A stretch of DNA of 64,000 nt from Ceratorhiza oryzae-sativae (GCA_030998015.1 JARWMV010000009.1:392828-456827); one strand, 5' to 3'; numbered from the stretch's first letter, positions 25,640-38,787 are shown. The notes: a model not told the origin generated them from the sequence alone. Translations and numbers: made by a program.

Positions 25640-26827
25640 ATGTTTGGCCTAGATACGCCAGTCTTCGTCAACAAATCTCCAGGCGTGGCCAACAGCATGG
25701 CGAAAAACGTTCCTCACTTGCCCGTCGAAATCCTGTGGCGGATAGGCGATTACTGCCCTAGATCAGAGCTTACGTCGCTTGTATTATTGAATCATGCATT
25801 TTGGGGCGGATTCACACGAATTCTCTACCACGACATTGAGATTCGTACCGGAAGTGATCTACTTAATCTTTGCACGACCATCAAAAAGCGACCGGTACCC
25901 CTGGCCGAGTATCCTCGTACCTTTCATATTCCATCGTTGATCTACAAGCACTCCTCGGATGTTATTGGCTCGGCAATTCGAGACATCCTATCCGTGGCTA
26001 AGAACTTAAACAGCGTCATCCTCCGCATCCGAAATCCTGACGTGCTCGAACATATTATCGGCACCGAGCAGGTCTCATATCCTTGTCATTTAAAACGACT
26101 TGATATTCCATTCATCAAGAACCCTGCTTTCGCTGAGTTAATACGACAGCAGCCCGCAATTGAGAAACTTGAGCTATTGGACTCGGGGCAATATTTAACA
26201 GCGAGCGCGAGGTATATTGTGCCAGATCCGGACGAACGCGTGCTCCCAAATCTCCGCGAACTGGGCATCTCGTGCTCCCAAATCGAACAAACCCTGTGGT
26301 TGATTAGCGGTCGACCGATCACTAGGTTATCCATTCGTCATCCCTTGGATGCCAACAGCATGTCCAAGATCGGTTCTCTAATTCGACTATCTGCTAGTCC
26401 CCTGTCTCGAGTCGATTTATCACTATCCACAATGCCATTCAATGTGATCCAAGACCTGACCACAGCCCTATCGATCCTCTCGTTTTGCCGCGACTCTTTA
26501 CTAACCCTGACAATCACGCTGTGCGAGCCTGAGCTTGCCTGGGTATGAGCTTCGCACTCTTTGCAGTTACACGTCTCATATGGTTTATTCACCCAGGAAG
26601 TCGAGCCTTGGTTGGTTTCCGGTTTAGAGCAGCTTTCAATGCGCCTCCAATCTTACTCCGCCCTGGAGACCTTTCGGCTTGAAGCTCGAAAAAGCGATAT
26701 GCGGTCCTATTTGTGGTTTTGGGATGAGTTTAATTTCTCCGTGATGCCTTCATTGAGAGGGTCTTCCTCCCACCTCAAACACGTCTCAGTCTTTGGATTA
26801 ACCCTGCACCCCTTACAATTTGATTGA
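25640..26827 (+). CDS. F-box/LRR-like protein (paralogue 3)
   Basis: Two exons, 25640-26542 and 26597-26827, joined in phase 0, encode 377 residues. After a short N-terminal extension (possible second start at 25697) comes VPHLPVEILWRIGDYCPRSE with LTSLVLLNHAFWGG, the F-box-like opening, then FTRILYHDIEIRTGSDLLNLC, matching the paralogue block ILYRNIDIRSAKSLATLC of its right neighbour. Leucine-rich segments follow (HLKRLDIPFI, LPNLRELGISC, LSRVDLSLST, DSLLTLTITLCEP). Exon 2 (EVEPWLVSGLEQLSMRLQSYSALETFRLEAR) corresponds to exon 2 of the minus-strand paralogues. Intact. It is one of four related genes placed two on each side of the ABC transporter in opposite orientation. Confidence 0.75.
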
Positions 26828-27099
26828 CATAGTGTAAGTTCACCACTAGTTGTGCTGATTGCAATGCTCAATTTAAGCCCTAGGATGGCCGATTCACATT
26901 TGTACCACGTGAACTGCGATTCCTAATTTGTATAAAACATTCCATGCCACATAGTGGCAATTATTCTTGGCGTGCCGATGTTTCAGCCCAAGCTCCAGAT
27001 TATGTAAAACAGCTGCCAGCGAGTCCGACGTCTCGATACCACATCGCAGCCGTAGTTTTGATACTATCCTACTCTGAGCGAAGCGACTCATTCCATCAC

Positions 27100-28164
27100 A
27101 TGTTACGGATATACATACCTATCGACGTTATTGTTCTAATTTCAGACCACTGTCCTCGAGAAACTCTTTTGTCTCTGGTAGCCCTCAGCCGACAATGCTT
27201 TGAATCCTTCGCTCCCGTGCTGTATCGGAACATTGATATTCGGAGTGCTAAGAGCCTCGCCACTCTGTGTCACAGTCTAATGGGTCGCGATGTACTTCGT
27301 AACTACCCCCGAGCTATCGACATTCGATTCACGAGCTTAAAAACAGATGATGCATCCGACGGCCTCGAAACACTCTTTCGGGAGATGTTGAAGAGTACCA
27401 TTCGCCTTGAAAGTTTAACACTTGTGGTTCCACGCCTGGTTCTAATGTGGATTCTCGAATTTTCCGAGTTTCCTTATCTGTTCGAGCTCAAGAGTCTCCG
27501 GTTACGACCAGCACACGGGGTCAGAGTCGGAAACTTTTTGAAAAATCAAAAGTCCCTAGAGCTTATTGATTTTGCGTGCGATGCCGAGGACCCAACGTTT
27601 GTCACGAGCGAAGGGTTCTTCGAGCCCGACTTTCAGCCCGTCGACCTACTTTATCTTCAGACACTCGTAGTGCCATGGGCGTTGCTTCCCTCCTTCTCGT
27701 CGTGTCATACCATAAAATCAATCGACATATCCTCGTTTGCTCTTACCGCAGACGCCTTGGATAATCTGGGTCCGGTGTTTCAAGAAACGGTCACTTCTCT
27801 GAAAGCTATAAAGCTTCGTTTGATGGTATCTCACAATCGTGTGAATACCTCACTAACAAGCATGCTTTTATTCCTTGAATCCTATAAAAACTCACTCCAA
27901 AGCCTCGAGGTAATTATTTGCCCTGTTTTTAAATCGCCAGAGATATCACAAGAGATGGTCAGTTTTTGCCCATTGTTCAGTCAGATGAGACATTAGGCTC
28001 ATTCCCTGCGTTTGTTGAAGACCTGGATCGATTTAGTTCATTTGAGAAGCAGACTGTATTCCTTTTGTCGACTCACATACTTTTCTCTCGAGCTGGGAGA
28101 ACTGATTCCGAGTCATACAAGCCCGATTCCCAAACGATTGGAGTTAGTGGGAGGAGACGTGTAA
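27100..28164 (+). CDS. F-box/LRR-like protein (paralogue 4)
   Basis: Exon 1 27100-27957 and exon 2 28021-28164 (63-nt intron, phase 0) encode 333 residues. It opens with YIPIDVIVLISDHCPRETLL then SLVALSRQCFESFAPVLYR and NIDIRSAKSLATLCHSL, the clearest version of the shared block. Leucine-rich stretches follow (LESLTLVVPRL, FELKSLRLRPA, NSLQSLEVIICP). The second exon could be read otherwise with a 23-nt intron, which is too short, so I chose the 63-nt intron giving TWIDLVHLRSRLYSFC and a stop at 28164. The open frame extends upstream to 26944, but the first ATG next to the F-box-like start is at 27100. Intact by this model. Confidence 0.7.
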
Positions 28165-30647
28165 TCGAATTGTGTGCTTGGATGCGGCCCTAGTGATGAT
28201 GGGCCATAGGATCATGTTTAATTTTTCTCTCTTTTCATATTGAGCCCTCAGTATCGATTTTGTAAGCAGGTGTGTCTAGCTTATCCTCTGTTGTTGATAT
28301 TTGAGTTCTGGCAATATGAGATGCAAGAACTGCTACTCCATGTTTGGCAAAGTCTCATGGATTCTACGCACGCGAGAAACCCATCGTCGACGAAGCGCCG
28401 CGCGCTTCGCTCACTATGTGCGCCGTCACGCCGCCCCGGTCCGCTGACCATAGCTTTATAGTACCACTTGACCGACGCATCGGCCCTGGAAGGGACTCGT
28501 GCCCAGATTTCTCATATAGCCATATTAGATACTCCCAAAGGATGCACATTCTGTGAAGATTATCCTCTAGGAGTTGGGATCTCGAACATGGATATATACA
28601 TGAAGAGTGGGTGATTTTTCTCTCATACTTCCATCAGAGCTATGAATGACCTTGAGAGGACATAGAAATGGAGTCAGCACCCCGCAGGTGTCCCTTTTTT
28701 CGCGCGTCAAGTGAGTGAAGACTGAGCAACGGTTGCACCATTACTCAGCATTGGTCTCCCATCTCGAGCGGTATACTGACCATATCTATCCTCATTTGCT
28801 TTCGCGCACTACCCTCTGCTCCCACCCTGTGTTTTGAGCTGCTTCCCGCTCTGTAATTCGCTCCTCGAGCCTGTTTCTTGTTTCTTACACACTTCTTCCC
28901 TTCGCTTTCTTTTTTCTACTTCCTTGCTCGCCATGTCCTCGATTTTCGTCCGTTCTGGACCCGGCGTTCCATTTTGTCCGACTCCCTCACGTCCCCGTTT
29001 TTCTTTTCTTCTCTCACTATTGTTCGGTTTCTCTTATTCACTCAGGTTGGGCCCGCCCACCCTCGCGCTTCGCTTATACACTACGCCAGTCATGCGCGGC
29101 TTCGCCTAACGCCGTGTGATACCCACGAAAAATTTGCCATACTCTTGAGCGTAGGTTGAGCATCATGTGAGATCCGAATGCGTCGTGCAAACCACGTTCC
29201 CTAACAGCGATTCGTTCACAACAAAACCCAGATCGACCACATCCAAAGTAACACGCCGTCCGAATTTCCCGATCGTCCTGTATTCTGCACTGATATGCAC
29301 TTAGCCAATGTGTTGAGGCGTTAACAATAAGTGTGCTTCAAATAAGACTTAGCGCAGTGCGATCAAGCGGATCGAGCTCGTTATACTAGAGTGGGGAAAA
29401 CGTCGCTGTCGTTCAAGCGACTCATACATTGGTCTATATAGCATACAACGGGAAAAACCAGACATTATATCGGGGTGTATACAGGATGATGCACATAGAA
29501 ATGGAGATAAAACATATCACATCGGAAACCGTACATGCCAAAATGTATAATATCGATATATTATCGATATATGCGCGGATCGTTCAACACCAGGCAGTCT
29601 TTATATATTGGTATCAACTGCACGTTTTTGATTGATGTCGGAATTAGAAGCGAACGCGTTGGACGCATGTCTCGGCTTGAAGACCAAGTAAAAATCAAAC
29701 GGTCGGTGACAGCGAAGATCATAGCGAGTGCCATGCGTGTAGCCTTGCCACGCCCGCGTCTCTTTCGATGAGTATTTTGGTCATGTGGTGATACTTGTAT
29801 CAATAATATTTAGGTTATCTGCACAATTAGGCTCAACGTGATGTTCCTCGCCATGCTGCCGATGACATGTTCAAGATCTCACGCAGGGAGGTAATTCGTG
29901 GCTAAGATACAAATCGTACTTAGCTCAACTACGAAGGTAGAGAACTTGTGTATATACTGTACCTAAGATACAAATCGTACTACAGAGTACAGTGTGAATA
30001 GAATACATGGAAAAGAAAGAAAATACGATACCTTAGCTCAACTACGAAGGTAGAGAACTAAGGAAGAAAAAGGGGTTCCCGCGAACTCGCGCATGATATC
30101 AGAGAGGGGGGATACGAAACAGAAACAAATATGCGCATACATACACGCATATGATTGTAAATTCAACACAAGAATACTCGACCTCGCATGTTGGCTTGCT
30201 GCGCTGCCCATGCTAATCACCGACCTGACTTCTCAACAAACTATTGTTGTCTCACGACGCAATATCTGGGGTTCTATGTGGGCGATGAGGTCATTGCTTG
30301 CGCCACATGCAACGGGAGAGAGTGGGGATTCAATTGGAGCCGACGTCGATCATTGCACGTGATTGTTCTCGGGGTCGATCAATGCGTCGGCAAACACTTT
30401 GAACACTATCTGCCCGTGTCTAGGGCTCACCTGGATAGAGATTGGGACGGGAAGATGCGCTCACGATAGGCTGTGAGTGCACTTGCATCGCAATATAACC
30501 GAATCTGGTGCTGCAATGACGCGTGTGGTCGATGAGACCGGAACCGAACACGCAGCCTCGCCGTTGCGTCACGTAAGATAGCAAAAAATCGACCTATTAG
30601 AAGGCTCCAGGTTCTCTGCCAGCAGCAGACTACTCCTTTCCCTCGCC
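28165..30647. other. Intergenic, with short perfect direct repeats
   Basis: About 2.5 kb without a convincing gene. Small open frames such as 28834-29109 are C/T-rich and hydrophobic but have no known motif. The end of the stretch (29902-30059) holds two kinds of perfect direct repeats, listed separately. AT-rich palindromic sequence of the TATCGATA type is at about 29548-29572. Confidence 0.45.
29902..30059. repeat. Interleaved perfect direct repeats A-B-A-B
   Basis: Repeat A is 19 bp (begins CTAAGATACAAATCG) at 29902-29920 and 29963-29981. Repeat B is 27 bp (begins TTAGCTCAACTACGAAGG, ends AGAGAACT) at 29920-29946 and 30033-30059. Both pairs are identical. In the first instance A and B overlap by one base; in the second they are separated by about 51 bases. 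This is not a simple tandem array; it looks like a segmental duplication with an insertion between A and B. Confidence 0.85.
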
Positions 30648-33520
30648 ATGTCTATTGTGCCCCCCAACGAGATCGTCGAGTCTCCCGCCGCGATTGCCGA
30701 TGGCGACCGCAGGCAACCAGCGATGCTGGGCAACACCGAGTCGACGACAAGCGGCGACGCCACCCCCGGCACCGTCGATTCCCCGGCGTCTAGCTCATTC
30801 GAAACCGGGCGGAGTGTCCGGCTCTCGGCCAGCGTGTCGACGCCAGACATGCAGACAGTGCGTCGTGTGCCCGCCGCGCATTCCCGCACCCGACGCGGCT
30901 CGACGGTAGACATGCCCCAGGTCATCCCGCCGAAAGAAAACCCGCACGAGGCACGCACACTGGTGCGTATCGATCGACGCTAGTCTCCCATGTTGCTCTC
31001 ACGCCTTTTGCCAGATTTTGTGTTTTGACGGGTCAGTATTTATCAGATACTATCCCCGATAGTGTCTAACCTTTTCCTCAGAACGGGCGATCAATTCGAC
31101 CAGGATGTACGTCCTCAATCAAAAAAAATTCAAAAGAAATTCAAAAAATGCTAACCATCCGTCCAGAACTCGAATATCGTGCAATTCTTCCAGCTACTCA
31201 AAAAGGATGACCGACACAAGCAAATGGTCTACTACCAGGCAGGGATCGGCACGTCCAGCAAGCACTTTGTCACCCCAGTCGGCGTCGCACTCTCCAAGGC
31301 GGCTGACATGGCTATCGCGCATGGTCTCAAGGACCACGTTACAGGTGTGTGGTATCACGGGATATTTATAAACGAGCTAAACACGTTCCCAGATGGCTAT
31401 GAATTCTTGATGCAAAATTGTACGTACACCTGGCTTATTCGGGGAATATGGCTGACGGCTACCCTATGATAGATATCGAGGGAGATAAAGTAAGGTCTGA
31501 TGTTCCGCACGTGGTGTCCGTGTTGATCTCGGTGTAGATATGCTTGTTCGGCTTTTCCCGCGGCGCATATACCGCTCGTGCGTTGGCTGGCATGTTACAC
31601 AAGGTCTGCCACGCCCCTCGTTGAACGAGTTTTCTTCCCTGATTAGATTCACAGGTTGGCCTCTTGCCTCCTTTCAACTACCAACAAGTCCCATTCGCCT
31701 ATCACATGTACCAACGTGACGACAAGGAAGGATGGGAAATGTCCAACGGATTCAAACAAGCGTTTTCGATCGACGTCGAAATACACTTTATGGGGTTGTT
31801 CGACACCGTCAACAGTGTTGGTGGGTGAACATTTTTTGGACGCTTTTCTCAACTAAAGCCGGTTCAGGCCTAATCCCCAAAGAGCTCCCATTCGCGAAAT
31901 CCAACTACGTTGTCCGAAACTTTAGACATGCAGTAGCACTCGACGAACGCCGTTCCAAGTTCAAAGCGAACCTATGGGGTCGGACATCGGACGAGGACGC
32001 AGCACTTGCGGCCCCCAAACGCGAGGACTATCTGTCCAAGAAAAAGCGCGAAAAGCTCCAACGCCAGGCCGAAGAGCAAAAACTGGCCACGCTCTACGGT
32101 TACGGAGCGAGCATGATGGAGAGCGTCACTGGCGCAGCCGGCAGCGTGTATAGCGCTGTCGGAAGCGTTGGTGGGTACGTATCTTCTGCCGTCGGCTATT
32201 CTTCCACCGTCCAGAAGCCCCGGAAGGGTTCAGACTGGGCTCCAGAGGGCAGTGGGATTGTTGTCCCGGCTGCATTGCCGAACAAGCGCCCAGATTTCGA
32301 ACGCATGACCACTGCAGAACGAGAAGACTTCAAGTGGCGACGGGCGCATTCGACAAACTCGAGCGGTGATGATTACGAGGTGGCTCATGCTATTAGTGGC
32401 AGGCGTATCAAGCGGACCGAGACCAATGTCGAGGGTTCGTATGCATCCGTCCCGACTCAAGCATAGGACTGATGACTGGTGCAGAGGTGTGGTTTGCCGG
32501 CGCGCATACAGACGTCGGTGGCGGATCTGTCAAAAATGGCGAACGCTATTCGCTTGCGAGGATCTCATTGAGGTGGATGGTTAGGCAATGCTTCATATGC
32601 GATACTGGTATGCACTTGGATCCATGCCTTTTACATATTTTAATTCGCATATAGGCATCATGTTTCATACCAACATGCTTGAAGATATCGGCCTTTCTCC
32701 CGAAACTCTGTGGCCAAAGGTTCTCCCTCGCCCGCCCCCAATCCGATCCATCGAAGAAGTTCCGATACAACAGCCGCCCCCACTGATTTCACGCAAATCA
32801 GAGCCGCACCCTCCGGCCTACAGCGTTCTCCCGAACCAGACCAATGACCCGAATTTCAATTCCGGTCATCCCGGATTCAAAGATGCCTCCCAACTCGATC
32901 CGAATGACCCAAGGAACCCAAACGCGCCAAAGTACAATCCATATGACACAGTGACCGATCGGGCACACACGCAGCTTTCCCGCCGCGTCAATCCGTACGA
33001 GCCGTATATTCCTTTCACCCGCTTCGGGCATGATATCCGGGACTACGGTTACGGTTCGAGAGAGCCGAGGGAACCGTTTATATCTGAAGAGGTCGAGGAT
33101 TTCAAGGATGCCCTTAGTCCGATATACGATCAGCTCAGTTTGAACTGGTGGTGGTGGATCTTGGAGTTGATTCCTATCAAGCAGGTGGGTTTCGCGTTTT
33201 GGCTTGGGCGAACAAAGATTCATTGTGGTCAAAGGTATGGAGGAAAAAGGAGAGGTCGTGGCGTCGGTTCTTTTCGTAAGTCTTGACTCCTTTCTCCAGC
33301 ATAAAAATATCCTTATTATCCATATAGGATCAACTTTGGCGGCCCTCGAGTCATTAAAAATCAAAAGCGAAACGGAGTCAAGGTCCACCGGACGGTACAA
33401 ATACGAATGTCGGCCAAGAAGGATTTGGAGGGCCAGCCGTTTTATTACAGCCCTCGAGCACATTTGAAGCTCGCTTGGGTAAAGTGGATAGGTGGAACCG
33501 AAGATATGGAGGATGACTAA
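30648..33520 (+). CDS. DUF2235 alpha/beta hydrolase (Tle1-like phospholipase fold)
   Basis: Member of the DUF2235 family of alpha/beta hydrolases, related by fold to bacterial Tle1 phospholipases; the fungal members' substrates are unknown. An N-terminal disordered Ser/Pro/Thr-rich leader (about 100 residues) is followed after splicing by LVLCFDGTGDQFDQD and NSNIVQFFQLL, then YYQAGIGTSSKH. The nucleophile elbow is GFSRGAYTARALAGM at about 31550-31605. LFDTVNSVG and EVWFAGAHTDVGGGS (about 32483-32527) give the remaining catalytic Asp/His region. A charged insert with SKKKREKLQRQAEEQ and a long Pro-rich segment (about 32700-33000) lie between core motifs. A Trp-rich segment WWWWILELIPIKQ near 33150 and GGPRVIKNQKRNGVKVHRTVQIRM close the protein, ending GGTEDMEDD. 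Several introns of normal size. No frame break seen. Confidence 0.88.
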
Positions 33521-34301
33521 TTGACCCGAATTATAGCTGGAGTGGTGTAACGAAGACAAGGTTTTATTTCTTGGTCGGTACTAAATGTGAATTACTATCA
33601 ATATGATCCGTTGCGTCCGGAGGGTGCATTTTAGTGGGACGTAAGAAGGTCTATTGTCAATTGCCAGGGGATGCATGTGTTGCTTTGTTCAGCGTTTGAG
33701 GAGTTTGGATTGGGATGAATGCTTATTTAGGCACTACCCATCCGTAATAATGCGACAACACTTCTCGCTATCATAAAAGCCTGCAAATAAAGGACGCAAA
33801 GTTGGCGTTCGTGCCGAGTGACAACTCTTCCAATCGATTCCTTTTTCTCACTTGGTTGTATTGAATGGGATATGTTCCTCGATACAACAGCAAAGTTCAC
33901 AAAAATATTCGGAATGTGTCATCAGGAATCTTCCTATTCGTAATCATTTTTATGATTTACCTACTGTCCAAAGCGAAATTCGCGCCAGTAGATGAATGAA
34001 ACTCACCGAGTCATTGATCCTTTCTATCAGATGATACACATGTGGTCCGATGTGTATTTGAGAATGCGGCGATTCGATGGCCTTGGCCTCTTTGCCTGAC
34101 CGGCTCATAGAGGAACCTGACCGTCTGACTCAGCATATGTTGTGTTGATCAATATCCTCGAATAACGCCCGTTGCTAGGCACAGTGATGTCAATGAACCA
34201 GAGAGACTCCTGCCACCTGCTGGCTCAATGATAATTAATGACATACCTCTGTCGAGGACAATCGTCCACTCACCCGCAGGCCCCCACTCAACTACACTTA
34301 G
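33521..34301. other. Intergenic
   Basis: About 780 AT-rich bases with no gene visible. Contains the promoter region of the next plus-strand gene. Confidence 0.4.
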
Positions 34302-35901
34302 ATGATTTCACACTTTTCATACCGCCGAATCCCAAAGCCAGATGAATTAATTCCGGAAGAACCCGAACAACGCTCCGCCCACACGCGTTTTGCATTCAGA
34401 GTCTTTGACAACCAATCACAAGGTCGTTACAGCAAAGAGGGAGGTTTTGTGGCTGGGATGTTCCTCAATCATAGCATTCCACACGAGCTTCCTGACGAGG
34501 AAGAGCTTTATCTCTCGGCTGCTCGCCACGTAGACCGCGATCGCGTCAAGAGCCCTTGGATATCTGTGTCACGTCGATGGGATTGGGCCATCTGGGAAAT
34601 GCGTCGCCGCCTTGAACGTTTCGGACCCATTAATATTCGTGTTGCCGTGATCGACGTGGCAGTTATACCCCGAGAGCGTGAGAACTCCTATCGGGCTGGT
34701 CGTATACATGCGCTTCAGTTGCTGGACTCTCGCTTCTTAAACACACAGAGGTGGCCTAAAGATAACTTGCGACAGTTACAAAACTTTGCTAATATGGCGG
34801 ACGAACTCTATTTTTATGGCCACATCCCGGCTGAAGCTATCGTTTCTGTCGTGTCTCTCGAGGATGTCGAGCCGCACCTGCTTGGCCATCAATCAAGTTG
34901 GTTCAAGCAGACGTCATTTCGCAGTGCACACGAAAATCTCTTCCACATTTACCAATCGAATCATTCAAGAGGCTGGGAGCTTAAACGATATGCGTCTCAA
35001 TGCGTTGAACTAGCATTGAACATACTCCGTGATTCCTATGACGTTGTGATGAAGGAGGTTATTTCAGTGTTACTTCATGGGATCGCGGCCTCTTTTACCG
35101 CGCCTCAACGACTTACCTGGCTGTCCTCGGAAGGAGAGGTTGGCGGTAAGAATGAGTTGGTTAATCGATCGATTTGAGACTAATCTATGGAGCCACAACC
35201 CTAAGGTAGCCATGAGGACATCGAGTTCCTCATTGAAAGATTCTCCGCTCTTTCTCTTGGAGACCCTTCAGAAATGAACGACCTAAATTCGAGTAGCCAA
35301 GCCTCTATTCTTCCACTCGATGAGCATCTCAGTAAGAGAGAATCCCTGGCTATGCGCGATACATCAATTGACTTGATTCATAATCATCACGGTGGGTAAT
35401 CAACGAAACATAAACCCAAAACATTCAGCTCATCCTTCGAATCCATCAGCGATAGAAATGATCAAGGAGCCCCTCACCAATATGATCTCGAAAAATGTCG
35501 AGAAGCGAGATGCTTTCACTTCTATATGGGCAAGGCTGTCGCGGATACTAGGTCATGAGTCAAGCCAACTGGCCCAGGCATTAATTGCGAGCCGACGACC
35601 CTTGAGGCTCTCGCCCTCCGATTCACATAGGCTGAGAGCTGCTGAGAGTAACTATCAACTTTTTCGCTCACGGGTGTTCATCCTTGCACAACTTCTTCCA
35701 CTCTCACACCTCAAAGGAGTGCATCATGACGACTGGGAGTGCTTTACTCTATCTCTCAATGAATTGGTGGCCGTTCATTTGACCTCTTCCACAGAGATTC
35801 TAGAGCTTTTTAGTCCCCTCGGGTCAGCCTATGAGTTATCTCTAGGATTCAACTGGCATAAGATTTCATTTGTCACGGCTGAGAAGTTGTTTATGCCATA
35901 G
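34302..35901 (+). CDS. Uncharacterised protein with ADP-ribosyltransferase-like signatures
   Basis: Three exons: 34302-35145, 35206-35391 and 35429-35901 (the last intron is only 37 nt, so it may be wrong). The N-terminal half has features reminiscent of the ADP-ribosyltransferase fold: FRVFDNQSQGRYSKEGGFVAG (an Arg-led first strand), SPWISVSRRWDWAIW (the S-x-S strand with a following helix), INIRVAVIDVAVI, and MADELYFYGHIPAEAI, where a Glu precedes a Gly-x-Ile-Pro turn. These are the usual spacings of the R-S-E triad. I believe similar fungal proteins carry a domain of unknown function, but I did not match it to a named family. The C-terminal half has long helices (DAFTSIWARLSRILGHESSQLAQ) with no motif. 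Enzymatic activity is only an inference. Confidence 0.6.
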
Positions 35902-38787
35902 TTTGACGCAATATTTCCTGTACCTAATTGACGAATTTGAACATAAGAATGTAGTGTATATGCCATGGTTTGGGATCGAGAGGTCTGAAACTGAATCCCA
36001 CGCTCTTCCCCAAATATAGCATTCTGGGACTTTTGATTTCGACGAGCCCATATCCCAAGACCGGATTGGAGGTATTCTCTTAATCGTGGGGCAGTATATT
36101 GGTAATATTTCGAGCTTTCAATGCAATTTCAAGCTCCGTAGGACACACTTGGAAGTTGTTTTCTCTGGAAATTCAGGATAGTTGAATCGTAGTACTGGTA
36201 TGCAAATGAAATACCACTTGATAACATTTTTGTATTGATTGCTCTGATTTGGGGCCACTAACATGGCCTGGAATTTCCATATTTCAGGTGAACCGATCGT
36301 AAAAGTATGTGGAACACTCGTTTATGCGCATTGATGCACACTTGGAAATCCGATACAGTGTATAAACTCCACCCACATGATCAGGAACGGGGATTTTTCT
36401 TGGTGCAATGTGGAATTTCTACATGGAGTGTGTGTATGGTGACACCTGGAGTCGACTGCGCTGAAGATCACCCCGCAAGAGTTTGGCTTGAATACATTTG
36501 GTGTCAGAATTTACAATTGATTGCTGGCGGATGAGCACACGTAGGTCAAGTTGTGCTGATCGGTGAGGACGGGGTGGAGCAACGAGGCGTCTAGCATCTC
36601 AGCCACTGACAGTTGTCCTCGTGTTTCGGTCGGAGATACAACCTGTATTTGGTTTGACACTTCTCGTGTTTGGCTGAGTTCTCTACGGCACAAGCTACTA
36701 GGTAGATTACACATTACAACGTATGTTCAAGGAGGCCGCGTCTTGGGTTCACCCCACGATCCATTCCGCGCCGCTGAAGCAGGATCGCATCACCGATACA
36801 TCTCACTTCGCTCGTCACTTTGCCCGGCTCTTCTGATGTACTCAGGTTAAACCATCTCCGTGCCGCATTTTAAGACTACACCTAATTGGATGTGCGCGAT
36901 AATTGAGACAACGCCATTCAGTCAACTTCTCCGTCCACATGACCCATGCGGGCGCAGTGCCAGCCAAACATCCCTTATCGACATTTCGAGACAATAGCCC
37001 ACATGGGGTTTGACCATGGATAGGGGCACCGGTCATCCAACAACTCAAACCATCGGCTGCTCGGTAGGAGAAGCCGAGTCTAGCGAGGTACGAAGGTCGG
37101 GCGTGACGCAGTTGAACGGGGCGGGACGGGCATAGCGCAGTTCGGAACTATCAAGAGGGATGTTGGCTGAACAGGAGGTGGCGTGGTAAAGGCCTAAGTT
37201 GAAGAAAAGGGGCATATAGGGGTACTCTCATCGTCGAGTGGAGCGAGCGGGGGATAACGTGGGCCTTCCAGTGACGACGCCAACCGAACGAGCGGGCGAG
37301 ATCGCGATCGCAGTGGTAATTTTTTGAGACAATATCGCCCCAACCATCGCTCAAGAAAATTGCGAAAAAAAGAATACCGATGACAAGAGGGGGGAAATCG
37401 AGATCACGGATGAGCAGACGAGGAACGGCCGGCCCGCATATGGTCACGGGAACGAGGTGAGGGCGCACGTCAGGAGGATCGAATGGCCGCGTGCGGTGCG
37501 ATCGCACTTGGCGATAGGGTGTGATGCCGGTTCGGTTGTTGTCAAGACAAATGTGAAAACAAGCGAAAATTTTATCCGTGAGACAGATTTCCGGTGAATT
37601 AAAAAATGGATATGAAACGCTTGACTGACGAAATCACGATACGGGATGGTATATGCGGCGTGGTTTGGTTGTCAGATTGGCCACGATCCTCGCAAAAATG
37701 ACATATCGAGGTGATCGTTTCGGATTTGGGATGGGCTCGGAGCGGGAACGACCGAAATCGGAGAGGCGAGTGCTCACTGAATGGGTTCGCGAACACCGCC
37801 GCTATACACATCCGGGACAAGGCTCGATTTGAATTGTAAGGTGTGGATATCGTAAGATGTTCGGTGGCAGCCCTATTGAAAAGGGCGTCCGATTGATAGC
37901 GCGGCGCGATCAGGAGCCGTACGGCCGACGCAGGCGAGCGATAACAGAATCACGAGGGCGTATCACGCGGTGCATGTTGGATCGCACGAGGCGGCGGAGT
38001 GGGACGGGTGGGACCAAATGGACGCAAGAGGCAACAACGAAAACAGACGTTGCAGCAGATAGGCGCGCGATAGAGTGCGATGAAAAAGCCAAGCATCCGA
38101 GGCGGATATACACGAGGACGGACATCGGCTAGATGAAAGGAACGATGTCTACGTCACCAGTCGATTTGCGCCGCGCACCTGGGAAGCGAGAAGACCGAGG
38201 GGCAGGGGGCCGGGGGGCACGTCACCGCCGCCGGACGCAGCGAACGGACTGGCGCTGGCAGCAGCGAGGCGATCAGGCGCAGGGCGGATCAGGCCTGGCG
38301 GAAGCAATTTATGAGCGTGTGATTGGCGTTGCGAGCAAGGACCCAGTTGGCGATGGCGATGGGCGGGGGCGGATCCCAGATTGGTTGCCGGTTCGACGTG
38401 GCGGATTTCCCGTGCGTGGAGCGAGGGCGATGTGCAGGATAGGCAGGATTGATGGTGGGGTAATTACCTCGGGTTCTGGCGATGTGGTCTGGAAGCAGGA
38501 TGAGCGGCGCAAGCCCCACACCCGCCGCCCGCCGCCCGCCACCCGCCACCCGCCGCCTCGAGCAGCGATCGCGCGATGGGGAGCTGGGTCTCCACGGCGA
38601 CGGCACGCGTGTGCTCGCCGCAGGGGGTGCGGTGATCGATGGCGGGAGGGGCGATCGGATGTGATCGGACCGGATCGTTGCCGGTGGCTATGGGATGGCT
38701 GTGCCGGCGGTAGTGCGTCGATCAGATCGGATAGGCATCGACGGCATCGACATCGGATCCGGACAACCACGGCCAACCACAACCACG
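35902..38787. other. Long intergenic stretch, becoming GC-rich
   Basis: About 2.9 kb. 35.9-37.8 kb has no recognisable gene; 37.8-38.78 kb is very GC-rich and yields long open frames on both strands without conserved motifs. It includes a small GC-rich minisatellite of CCCGCC-type units at about 38521-38558. The region ends in the promoter of the GATA factor. Confidence 0.45.
38521..38558. repeat. GC-rich short tandem repeat (CCCGCC type)
   Basis: Imperfect repeats of CCCGCC/CCCGCCA units, a simple repeat within the GC-rich upstream region of the GATA gene. Confidence 0.75.

Noticed and set aside
28834..29159. Hydrophobic open frames on the plus strand, considered as a small secreted or membrane protein
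   Set aside because: C/T-rich simple sequence gives the Phe/Ser/Leu content in two overlapping frames; no convincing signal peptide, conserved motif or splice sites.
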